From the NCBI GenBank assembly GCA_965208685.1, contig CBDBPL010000007.1, positions 1,178,001 through 1,242,000 on the forward strand: a stretch of DNA of 64,000 nucleotides, written 5' to 3'. Shown in pieces: positions 27,591-35,542 of the stretch (positions are counted from its first letter, which is position 1; each line of letters opens with the position of its first letter). This DNA is from JAJEFO01 sp965208685. GTDB lineage: Bacteria > Pseudomonadota > Alphaproteobacteria > Rhodobacterales > Rhodobacteraceae. The notes below the pieces were generated by a model, which saw only the letters and a program-made list of their open reading frames with translations, did not search any database and was not told where the DNA came from. Position numbers and translations under genes: made by a program.

Positions 27591-28091
27591 ATGACAATTC
27601 AACCCTTTCTGGCAGCGGGGCCAGTGATCCAGCTGCATGTCGTGGCCGCCGTTCTGGCCATCATGCTGGGCCCGATGGCGCTTGCGCGGCGCAGCCGCGA
27701 TCGTTGGCACAGGCGTGCGGGGTATGCCTGGGTCCTGTCCATGGCCGCGCTTGCGACTACGGGGCTGTTCATCCACAGCATCCGCATGATGGGTCCGTTC
27801 AGTCCGATCCACTTGTTGAGCCTCCTGACGCTTTGGCAGCTCTGGCTGGGTGTGCGCGAGGCTCGCACCGGCAAGATCGCGGCGCATCGAGTTCGCATGC
27901 AGGCGATCTACATGCTGGCGCTGATGCTCACCGGGGCGTTCACGCTGTCTCCCGGGCGGCTCATGAGCCGCATTCTGTTTCCCGAGGCCCCGGTGGCGGG
28001 ATTCGTCGTTGTGCTTGCACTCACGGGGGCGGGTTGTACGTGGTGGCTCCACGCCGTCTCGCGACGGGCGCGATTGACCGGCTCGACATAG
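27591..28091 (+). CDS. DUF2306 family membrane protein
   Basis: A 166-residue protein with four predicted membrane helices (VIQLHVVAAVLAIMLGPMAL, WVLSMAALATTGLFIHSI, PIHLLSLLTLWQLWL, FVVVLALTGAGCTWWL). It also has conserved RDRWHRRAGYAWV and KIAAHRVRMQ segments, as expected for DUF2306. The molecular function of the family is not established. The ATG at 27591 has GGAG nearby. It is divergent from the LytTR regulator. Confidence 0.82.
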   Translation: MTIQPFLAAGPVIQLHVVAAVLAIMLGPMALARRSRDRWHRRAGYAWVLSMAALATTGLFIHSIRMMGPFSPIHLLSLLTLWQLWLGVREARTGKIAAHRVRMQAIYMLALMLTGAFTLSPGRLMSRILFPEAPVAGFVVVLALTGAGCTWWLHAVSRRARLTGST

Positions 28092-28775
28092 GATCTCGAC
28101 CCCTGTCGAAACGCCCGCAGAAGCTCCACATTGGTTGTTCAAGTGCCGCCGAAGCGCGGACAATTGTTGGTCGCGACTGGCAAGTGCATGAGGGCTGGGA
28201 TCGTCATCGTGCTAGGTCGCTCCACCGCCCGGTCGACCGCCGGCTCTCGATGAGGGCAGCGACGAGAAGGGGACAGGGCAACTCCGCAACGTCCGCAACC
28301 GGCTCTCCCGCGACTCCCGACTGTCCGGCTGGATTGACATCGAATGAGCGATTCTGCTCCAGCGAGCCCGGAAGTTGAAATCCGTAGTGTGCCGGGAGCA
28401 GGAAACCGACACTGTCCGGTCAGCCGGCGCTGCGGGCAAGCCGGCGGGCCGCAGCCCAAGCGATCGATTGAGTGACGCTCCAAGGCAGAGCGTACACACG
28501 AAGCTGGCTTGCTGGACGAACAAGATGCCTATGGCCTGCGTCCCGCCCGGTGACCAGTTTCGATGTCGAAAGACCGCACGTCTTCCGCACGGGGATCTGG
28601 GCCGCGTGGCCGTTGCCGTGACACGGCCGCCGGAAGGGAGAGCATGACGTCACGCCGCTGTCCTTGAGCTTCACGGCGACGATTGTGCCGACCGCTCGCG
28701 ATGGTAAGATGGTCTGGTTCAGCGACTGAGTCCGCGTGGTCATCTGAGATGGCGGTTGCGCGATGTCGACACCAG
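28092..28775. other. Intergenic, no gene seen
   Basis: These 684 bases contain only short open frames without recognisable content. The region lies between the DUF2306 gene and the toxin gene end and may be decayed DNA. Confidence 0.35.
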
Positions 28776-29168
28776 TCAAGTGGTCCAGCGTCTTTCGAGG
28801 CCGATCCTGTCAAAGGCTTGATCGGAAGAGATCACTGGCAGGGTTTCCAGCCGGGCGACTGCTGCAATCATGCGGTCAAACGGGTCACGGTGGTCCCAGT
28901 CAAGCATCGAAGCATCCAGGCACGCCGCTGCTGTCAGCGGAATCAGATCGTAGCCATCGGAGGTGGCACACTCTTCCAGGCTTTCAACGTAGGCGGTCAT
29001 TTCAGGCCACTTGCCCAACCTGACTCTCAGACCGATTTCGTATAGTGAAATGGCCGAAACCACCAAACGATCGGCCTCGCGCATTCGATCATGGGCTCGT
29101 TCTGGCAACCGGGGGTCGTCGGTCAGGGCCATCGAGAATGCATTCGTGTCGAGCAGGTATGAAGTCAC
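28776..29168 (-). CDS. PIN-domain toxin (VapC-like)
   Basis: A 130-residue PIN nuclease with conserved acidic residues in LLDTNAFSMA, SLYEIGLRVRLGKWP, HRDPFDRMIAA and VISSDQAFD. This type II toxin class cleaves RNA, often tRNA. The ATG overlaps the last four bases of the antitoxin gene, the usual toxin-antitoxin arrangement. The antitoxin partner is Phd/YefM-like. Confidence 0.9.
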   Translation of the reverse strand: MTSYLLDTNAFSMALTDDPRLPERAHDRMREADRLVVSAISLYEIGLRVRLGKWPEMTAYVESLEECATSDGYDLIPLTAAACLDASMLDWDHRDPFDRMIAAVARLETLPVISSDQAFDRIGLERRWTT

Positions 29169-29395
29169 CGCCCTTCCCAGGCTCGCAGTTCATCTTCGCC
29201 CAAGGGCTCAAAGAACTCATCTGGCGGAGGCGCGATGATGTTCTTCAAGCTGCCGAGCTTCACGGGTGCGGCGCGCGCGGGAACGAGCTCGGCGGCGGGA
29301 ATGCCGTGGCGCGTGATGATCACGCGTTCACCGCGGTTCAACCTTTCCAGTAGCTTGGAGAGATTTGTCTTTGCTTCATGAACCGACGCCTGCAT
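29165..29395 (-). CDS. Phd/YefM-type antitoxin
   Basis: A 76-residue antitoxin: MQASVHEAKTNLSKLLERL and VIITRHGIPAAELVP form the Phd/YefM DNA-binding N-domain. The C-terminal tail (PPPDEFFEPLGEDELRAWEG) should bind and block the PIN toxin. The ATG at 29395 has GGAGGTTGAG directly upstream; an in-frame TTG at 29407 lies in that ribosome site and is not the start. Upstream palindromes overlapping the promoter suggest autoregulation. Confidence 0.9.
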   Translation of the reverse strand: MQASVHEAKTNLSKLLERLNRGERVIITRHGIPAAELVPARAAPVKLGSLKNIIAPPPDEFFEPLGEDELRAWEGR

Positions 29396-29412
29396 CTCAA
29401 CCTCCAATTTGC

Positions 29413-29449
29413 CTAAGTCTTAGCTAAGTCCACTGAATGGAAATGTCAA
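29413..29449 (-). promoter_or_regulatory. Toxin-antitoxin promoter with nested palindromic operator
   Basis: On the minus strand TTGACA (29449-29444) is a perfect -35. After 17 bases the -10 region (29426-29421, TAGCTA) falls inside the perfect palindrome CTTAGCTAAG (29428-29419), which overlaps a second inverted repeat CTAAG-A-CTTAG (29423-29413). This layout is typical of an antitoxin-bound operator. Confidence 0.6.
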
Positions 29450-29932
29450 CCTCCAATTAGTTCAGTCGCTTGTGGATTTGGACTACGCGCTTGCATCGCT
29501 GGGGCGGGGGAGGTACGCGCCATGCGGGCTCGCGCCATGCAGGATTGTGGCAGCTGGCACGCCAGGTTTGGCCACTCACACTTGACTTAGCCCCGTCCGG
29601 GACGAGCGAAGACGCGGGTGCGCGTGGTCGCGACCCTGCCTTTAGCGGGATAGACGGCCGCGTAGAAGCGAGCCTCGCCTTTGTCCGCAGCGATTTCGAC
29701 AATTCCATCCGAGAGGCCCGTATCCACTTTGCCGCAACTGATTCACGGGAACCATGCGCGGGCGCGGGCAAGTTCAAGGGAACCGGATGTCACCTCATGT
29801 CAGGCAAATCGGCTCGCGTGGACGACGCAATCGTCCTGCGAATCCCGGCTTGGCGCGAACATTCGATCTTGCTATGAGTTTTGTGTGCGCCTCAAAGGTC
29901 CGCACTCTGAAGTCAGGCGGTAGGTCGAAACA
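29450..29932. other. Intergenic, no gene seen
   Basis: About 480 bases between the toxin-antitoxin promoter and the efflux operon. A 135-codon frame (29470-29877) has no recognisable features and is not called. Confidence 0.35.
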
Positions 29933-31111
29933 GTGTCAGAGGAATCGAGCAGAATTGGCAATCCGTACAAGCGCTCGCGATGGCTGGGATTCGCTCAGCT
30001 AGCCGTAATTCTCCTCGCAATCGCGGTGGCGCTATATCTCGCCAGGGCACCGAACCGAGTGGAGAGTGCATCGACTTCGGACGCGGTGCTAGCGACGCCC
30101 GTCGTTGGCGTAATCACGCCGATTGCTACAGAATATGTTGTCACGGAGACGCTGACCGGAACGATTCGGGCCGAAAAGCGGGTCACCGTGCGCTCCGAGA
30201 TCGCAGGCCGTATTGTCTGGGTGTCGCCGAACTTCACCGAAGGAGGGAAGATTCTGGCGAACGAACCGTTTGTCCGGATCGACCCAAGGGAGTTCGAAAT
30301 CGGTGTCGAAACGGCACGGATGGCGGTCAGCGAAGCCGAAGCAGAGGTTCAAGTCGAACGTGCGGATGCGGAAGCGAACATACGATCGTTTGCAGAAAGA
30401 AACCCAGGCAAGGATGTTCCCGAAGATCTTCGGCGCTTGCCGTCGATCGCCGTGGCAGAGGCCAGATTGGGGAAGGCGCGTGCGGCGTTGGCTTTGGCCG
30501 AGCTGCAGCTTGAGCGGACGGCAATTTCGCTGCCTTTTGACTCCCGCGTCGTGTCGTCCGATGTCGATGTCGGCGAAGTCGTGGGAACAAGTGCGTCGGC
30601 AGGAAGATCAGCGAAAATCGGCATCGTCTATCGCCGGGGAGCCTTGCAGGTTCGTGTGCCAATTGACCCGCGAGTCCTCGCGAAACTTGAGCCTGTCATT
30701 GGGCGTGCGGCCGCCGTCAACACGCATTCAGGCAGCTATCAAGCCGAAGTTGTCGGCACATCGTCCGTAATTTCCCCCGGCACTCGCCTTGCCGCGGTAT
30801 TCTTGAGATTCTCTGAGGGTTCGGATGTGGATTCGCTACCCGCGCCAGGCACATTCGCGCACGTCAAGATTGTCGGGCCAAGGCGGCACAACGTCTATGT
30901 CCTGCCCGAATCGGCTGCGCGGGAGCACAATAAGGTCTGGGTGGTCAGGAACGGGGCCTTGACTATCGAGACGCCGACGACTGTGTCCCTGTCCGAAGAC
31001 GGCTGGGTGGTAGAGGCGTTTGATGCAGGCGAAGGGGTGGTCGTGGGACCGCTGCCGGGTGCAGCGCAAGATTTGCAAGTCGAGATCGTTTCGGCAGCTT
31101 CACCGAATTAG
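29933..31111 (+). CDS. RND efflux periplasmic adaptor (HlyD/AcrA family)
   Basis: A 392-residue membrane fusion protein. It has an N-terminal membrane anchor (FAQLAVILLAIAVALYL), a barrel-sandwich half motif (GTIRAEKRVTVRSEIAGRIVWVSPNFTEGGKI), a helical hairpin (residues about 120-180) and the second half LERTAISLPFDSRVVSSDVDVGE. It links the inner-membrane RND pump to an outer-membrane channel, whose gene is not in the window. The start is a GTG at 29933. The next gene follows after 51 bases. The DNA is visibly more AT-rich than the flanks, suggesting acquisition. Confidence 0.88.
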   Translation: MSEESSRIGNPYKRSRWLGFAQLAVILLAIAVALYLARAPNRVESASTSDAVLATPVVGVITPIATEYVVTETLTGTIRAEKRVTVRSEIAGRIVWVSPNFTEGGKILANEPFVRIDPREFEIGVETARMAVSEAEAEVQVERADAEANIRSFAERNPGKDVPEDLRRLPSIAVAEARLGKARAALALAELQLERTAISLPFDSRVVSSDVDVGEVVGTSASAGRSAKIGIVYRRGALQVRVPIDPRVLAKLEPVIGRAAAVNTHSGSYQAEVVGTSSVISPGTRLAAVFLRFSEGSDVDSLPAPGTFAHVKIVGPRRHNVYVLPESAAREHNKVWVVRNGALTIETPTTVSLSEDGWVVEAFDAGEGVVVGPLPGAAQDLQVEIVSAASPN

Positions 31112-31162
31112 ACCAAGCGAAACCTGGATTCGCGAGCGCAGCGAGTACGAGAAGAGGCGATC

Positions 31163-34100
31163 ATGAACAACGGATTGATTGCATACTTTGTGGGAAACCC
31201 CGTCGCTGCAAAGCTCTTGATGATGTTCCTGATTCTTGGAGGCATCATCGGAGGACTCAACCTGAATGTTCGGCTTTTGCCAGAATTGGACCTAAGGACA
31301 ATAAGCGTGTCGGTGGCGGCACCCGGTTTCTCTCCAAGGGAGGTTGAAGAGGACATAAATCGCCGCATTGAGGAGAGCATCGTAGGGCTTGCAGGAGTGG
31401 CTCGGGTAGTCAGCATTGCGTCTGAAGGGCTGAGCAGGATTGAAGCCGAGCTTGAAGTCACCGCAGACGCGGATGCGGTTCTCTCCAATGTCAAGAACGC
31501 AATTGGCGGCATCGAGAATTTTCCTCCCGTTTCAGCCGACCTTCCGACGGTGAAGCTTGCGAAAGTGTCCGCTGAGATATTGACGCTTTCGGTTTCGTCA
31601 TCGGCCTTGTCGGAAGATGGACTGCGTTTGGCTGCAGAAAGAGTTCGCGACGAATTGATTTCCTTGCCGTCGGTGTCATCGGCCCGTCTCGGGGGCACTC
31701 GGGACAGGGAAATCGCGATTGAAATGAACGAAGAGGAATTGCGTCGCCTGAACCTGTCAATCTCTGAGATTGCCACCAAGGTTCGCCGGACGTCACTAAA
31801 TCAGACTTTCGGCGAATTACGTACGGATGCTGGCGGCATTGTCCTTAACGTCATTGGAAAGCGCAAGCACGGAGAGGAATTCAGGAACGTGCCGTTGGTT
31901 GTCCAACCCGACGGATCGATTGTCAGACTCGGGGACGTCGCGAAGATCCGAGACGGATTCGTTGACGACCGGATATTGTCCGAGGTCGACGGGAAGCCGA
32001 CGGTGTTTGTAAGTGTGGAGGCGTTCGAAGACCAATCATTCATTGGCATCCGGGAAAGCATAGAAACCTGGCTGGCGAACCATGAACCGCCTCCTGGTGT
32101 CGAAGTTGCCATTTGGAGCGACAGGGTCACGCCAATCTTCGACCGGTTCTCGGAGATCATCCGAAATGCCGTGATCGGAGCGCTCCTTGTGTTTGCATGT
32201 CTTGTGCTGGTTTTCGACCTTCGCTTCGCGATCTGGATTGCGGCTGGAATTCCAATCACCTTCATCGGTTCGCTCATGTTCCTTGGTGCCGCAAGTCTGA
32301 CATTGAACATGGTGACTTTGTTTGCGTTCTTTCTGCTGATTGGAATCGTTGTAGATGACGCTGTCGTTGTCGGCGAGAGCATTGCCAAGGAACGAGAGAG
32401 AGGCAAGAGCGGCATGGAGGCCGCAATTTCAGGAGCACGTTCCGTACTGGGACCGATAACGGCGGGTCTCCTGACGACACTGTTGGCGTTCGTGCCATTC
32501 CTCTTCATTACTTCAGGAAACTACCAAATTTTGACGGTGCTTCCATTTGTGGTCTTTTTTGTTCTTGTCATCTCCTTTGTCGAAGCATTCTGCATCTTGC
32601 CGTCTCATTTGTCACATGAAGGGCGTTGGAGTCTTACGCCCTTGCGCGAAGTTCAGGAGTGGGCGGTGAGGAAACTGGACGCGCTCAGGGATGCAATCGT
32701 GGTCCCAGCGGTGTCATGGTCCGTTCGCCATGTCTTCCTGACATTCTTGATCGGCTCTGCCATCTTGTTGGCATCAGTCTTCTTGGTGCGGTCTGAACTT
32801 GTCCAGGTCGTCGTGTTCGACAGGGCCGCCAATCGCGATGACACCATAAGGGCGGAACTGGAACTTCCAGTCGGAACGCCGTTCGAGACCACAGCCGCCA
32901 CCGCCCGACGGTTCGCGAAGGCGGCGGACGCGATCAACGAGCAGTTCGAAGGAACGACGATCAAGTCGATCAGTCTTGTCGTGGGCAATCTGGGTGGCGG
33001 CGCCGGAACAGACATCCATCGAGACGAGAGAATTAGCAGCCATCTGGCAATGGTGCGGCTGCAACTTCACGAACGACCGATCCGGACGGCGTCTCACGAG
33101 GAGATCGAAAGGCAGTTGCGAAAGAACGCCGCCGACATACATGAATTGGAGAGGGTTCACTTCCAAAACACGCGCGTCCGATTCAAGCCGTCGGTCGCCT
33201 ATGCACTGGTTCACACGGATGCGGACGTTCTGAGCAAGGCCGCGCGTGAACTGGGATCTTTCTTGGAAGCCCTCCCTGCTGTCCACTCCCTGTCGGACAG
33301 CCTGTCGCCCGGCAAGAGGCATTTCACGATTGAACTGACGCCCATTGGCGTAGCGTCCGGACTCACCCCTGCGATGGTTGGGAAGCAGCTACGGTCGAAT
33401 TTTCACGGGCTGGAGGTCCAAAGGATTCAACGCGGTCACGACGAGGTCAGGGTTGTGGTCCGCTATCCCGCCGAACGGCGCGGAAGTCTGAAGGAGCTCG
33501 CAAGCGAACGAATCATCTTGCTTGACGGAAAGGAGATTCCTCTGTCAACCATTGCACGGATTACCGAAGAAACACAGCTTGAGAACTTGATCCGTATCGA
33601 CGGGAAGCAGGCGGCTTTGGTCAACGCCCAAGTCGACTTGAGTGAGTCGACTCCGATTCGGATTCGGAGAAAATTGGCAAATGAATTTCTTCCCGAACTG
33701 GTTTCGAAATATCCCGGCTTGACAATTTCCAGGGACGCGGGAGCACGGGATGAAAGGATCATGCTCAACACACTTGGAGTCCTGATCCCCATCACTCTCA
33801 TCGCCATGTACGGGCTGATGGCCGCATTTCTGCGCAGCTATTGGAAACCGCTTGTCGCGGCAAGTGGCATACCGATGGCTTTCGCTGGTGCGGTCTTTGG
33901 ACATTGGGTGCTGGGTTGGAACCTTACCATAATTTCCATTTTTGGCATAATTGGTGTGGCGGGGGTCATCGTGAACGATGCGCTACTGCTGCTTGACCGC
34001 TACAACACAATACTTAAGGAGAAAAGGTCCATTCCGGCGGTCGCCGCGGCGTCTGCGGCTACGCGTGATCGTTTCCGTGCCGTGTTCCTTACCACTGTGA

Positions 34101-34267
34101 CGACGGTGCTGGGTCTTTCGCCGCTGCTCTACGAGAGAAGCGACGAGCTTCTCTTCTTGGTACCGTTCGCTGTCAGCATGCTGGGGGGCCTCATCGCAGC
34201 AAGCGTGTTCACGCTTTTCTTCCTCCCGGCAATTGTGATGTTCGTTGAAGATCGCCGGGGCGGTTGA
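31163..34267 (+). CDS. RND efflux transporter permease (AcrB/HAE family)
   Basis: A 1034-residue proton-driven pump of normal family length. The first helix is KLLMMFLILGGIIGGLNL. The proton-relay Asp pair occurs in LIGIVVDDAVVVGESIAKERERG (transmembrane helix 4), and the mirrored second half has GVAGVIVNDALLLLDRYN. Large periplasmic loops lie between. It would expel amphipathic compounds or lipids. It lies just upstream of the PKS locus, so export of that product is possible but not shown. Codon use is more AT-rich than in the PKS. Confidence 0.92.
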   Translation: MNNGLIAYFVGNPVAAKLLMMFLILGGIIGGLNLNVRLLPELDLRTISVSVAAPGFSPREVEEDINRRIEESIVGLAGVARVVSIASEGLSRIEAELEVTADADAVLSNVKNAIGGIENFPPVSADLPTVKLAKVSAEILTLSVSSSALSEDGLRLAAERVRDELISLPSVSSARLGGTRDREIAIEMNEEELRRLNLSISEIATKVRRTSLNQTFGELRTDAGGIVLNVIGKRKHGEEFRNVPLVVQPDGSIVRLGDVAKIRDGFVDDRILSEVDGKPTVFVSVEAFEDQSFIGIRESIETWLANHEPPPGVEVAIWSDRVTPIFDRFSEIIRNAVIGALLVFACLVLVFDLRFAIWIAAGIPITFIGSLMFLGAASLTLNMVTLFAFFLLIGIVVDDAVVVGESIAKERERGKSGMEAAISGARSVLGPITAGLLTTLLAFVPFLFITSGNYQILTVLPFVVFFVLVISFVEAFCILPSHLSHEGRWSLTPLREVQEWAVRKLDALRDAIVVPAVSWSVRHVFLTFLIGSAILLASVFLVRSELVQVVVFDRAANRDDTIRAELELPVGTPFETTAATARRFAKAADAINEQFEGTTIKSISLVVGNLGGGAGTDIHRDERISSHLAMVRLQLHERPIRTASHEEIERQLRKNAADIHELERVHFQNTRVRFKPSVAYALVHTDADVLSKAARELGSFLEALPAVHSLSDSLSPGKRHFTIELTPIGVASGLTPAMVGKQLRSNFHGLEVQRIQRGHDEVRVVVRYPAERRGSLKELASERIILLDGKEIPLSTIARITEETQLENLIRIDGKQAALVNAQVDLSESTPIRIRRKLANEFLPELVSKYPGLTISRDAGARDERIMLNTLGVLIPITLIAMYGLMAAFLRSYWKPLVAASGIPMAFAGAVFGHWVLGWNLTIISIFGIIGVAGVIVNDALLLLDRYNTILKEKRSIPAVAAASAATRDRFRAVFLTTVTTVLGLSPLLYERSDELLFLVPFAVSMLGGLIAASVFTLFFLPAIVMFVEDRRGG

Positions 34268-34620
34268 GGTGGTTCGAACCCTGGAAGGGCAGCGTTCTTG
34301 ATTTGGGTGTACCATTGCAAGGTTGCATCGTGTTGCTGGCCAAGAAAATGGCGACGAACACAAGAAGGCACGCTTCGTGCCTGAGCTGCAGGACGTGATC
34401 AACGACGACTTGCAAGACCAAAGGTCTGGCCTGCCCGATCGATTGACACCGAGTTTCGCGAAGACCACGCATTTGAATAGCTGCTCAGAAAAAGAAGGAC
34501 TATGAGCTTCAGTTCGGCATGCTCCCCGGCGACCTTCCCTGACGCAGCCGAAGCCCACGCGCTTGCAACCAAGGGAAGCTCCTTGCTATTCGTGCGCTGC
34601 ATCAGCGGGCGAATCTGGCC
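34268..34620. other. Intergenic between efflux operon and SDR
   Basis: No gene is supportable in these 353 bases. A perfect palindrome GGTTCGAACC (34272-34281) lies just after the pump gene; its role is unknown. Confidence 0.35.
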
Positions 34621-35385
34621 ATGAATGTTCACAGTCAGGCGGCGATTGTTACCGGGGGTGCGTCCGGGCTGGGCCAGGCGACGGCGCGCGCGTTTGCGAC
34701 TCGGGGTGCCAGGGTCGGTATCCTGGACATCGACGAGGAGTTGGCGCGACGAGTCGCGACCGAGATCGACGGTGTCGCTGCGGCGTGCGACGTGGCCGAC
34801 CCCTCGAGCCACGAAGCCGCCTTCATGGCGGTGCGCGAGAAAATTGGACCGACCCGAATCCTGGTCACCTGCGCCGGCATCGCTCCTGGCGCGCGGCTGG
34901 TAGGACGCGACGGAACTGCAAGCCCGCTGGAAAAAGTCACCCGTGCGATCCGCGTCAATCTCGTCGGCACGATCAACTCTTGCCGGCTCGCCGCCGCCGA
35001 CATGTCGGCTCTTGATCCCATGGAAGACAACGAGCGCGGATGCATTGTAACCACCGCATCGGCCGCTGCCTTCGAAGGGCAGATCGGGCAGCTCGACTAT
35101 GCGGCTTCAAAGGGCGGCGTGGTGGCGATGACGATCCCGCTTGCACGTGAGCTTGCCAGCGCGGGCATACGCGTGAACTGCATCGCCCCAGGCTTGATGG
35201 ACACGCCGATGATGGCGGGCTTGTCAGAGCCGGCCAAGCATTTCCTGCTCGAAACTATGATCTTTCCTACGCGCCTTGGAAGCCCGGACGAGTTCGCTGC
35301 ACTTGCAGTTCACATCGCGGAGAACACCTTCATGAACGGTTCCGTGATCCGGTTCGACGGGGCGCTCCGAATGGCGCCGGAGTAG
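34621..35385 (+). CDS. Short-chain dehydrogenase, 3-hydroxyacyl-CoA dehydrogenase type 10-like
   Basis: A 254-residue SDR with an intact cofactor motif (VTGGASGLGQATARAF), catalytic Ser in TTASAAAFEG and Tyr/Lys in LDYAASKGGV. The text resembles 3-hydroxyacyl-CoA dehydrogenase type II (HSD10-like): CDVADPS, RVNLVGTINSCRLAA, SAGIRVNCIAPGLMDTPMM and PTRLGSPDEFA. It oxidises or reduces a 3-hydroxyacyl or related substrate with NAD(H). It sits 157 bases upstream of the PKS gene, which has its own promoter candidate, so a link to the PKS pathway is suggestive only. Confidence 0.87.
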   Translation: MNVHSQAAIVTGGASGLGQATARAFATRGARVGILDIDEELARRVATEIDGVAAACDVADPSSHEAAFMAVREKIGPTRILVTCAGIAPGARLVGRDGTASPLEKVTRAIRVNLVGTINSCRLAAADMSALDPMEDNERGCIVTTASAAAFEGQIGQLDYAASKGGVVAMTIPLARELASAGIRVNCIAPGLMDTPMMAGLSEPAKHFLLETMIFPTRLGSPDEFAALAVHIAENTFMNGSVIRFDGALRMAPE

Positions 35386-35473
35386 TGCAAGTCATCTGAC
35401 GTGTCGATGCAGAGCACGATTTGTATGCCGAGCGAAGGCAGTTGCGGCCAAAGCCCCGCATGGATTTGCTTGC

Positions 35474-35509
35474 TGGCAATTGCCAAAATTGCCATAGCCG
35501 TCGTAGAAT
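35474..35509 (+). promoter_or_regulatory. Promoter and palindromic operator candidate for the PKS gene
   Basis: TGGCAATTGCCA (35474-35485) is a perfect 12-bp palindrome. An outer copy of the right half, AATTGCCA, ends at 35494. TTGCCA (35480-35485) matches a -35 in five of six positions and TAGAAT (35504-35509) a -10 in five of six, with 18 bases between. The start codon is at 35543. A regulator bound to the dyad would cover the -35. Confidence 0.55.
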
Positions 35510-35542
35510 GGCGGTCCAAATGTTCAGACGCCGGAAGAAGGC

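Noticed and set aside
29470..29877. A 135-codon frame before the efflux adaptor
   Set aside because: No recognisable motif, no ribosome site and poor codon character; left as intergenic.
34270..34284. GGTTCGAACC resembling a tRNA T-loop or att site
   Set aside because: The flanks do not form a T-stem, no acceptor or anticodon arm fits, and it is simply a 10-bp palindrome after the pump gene.
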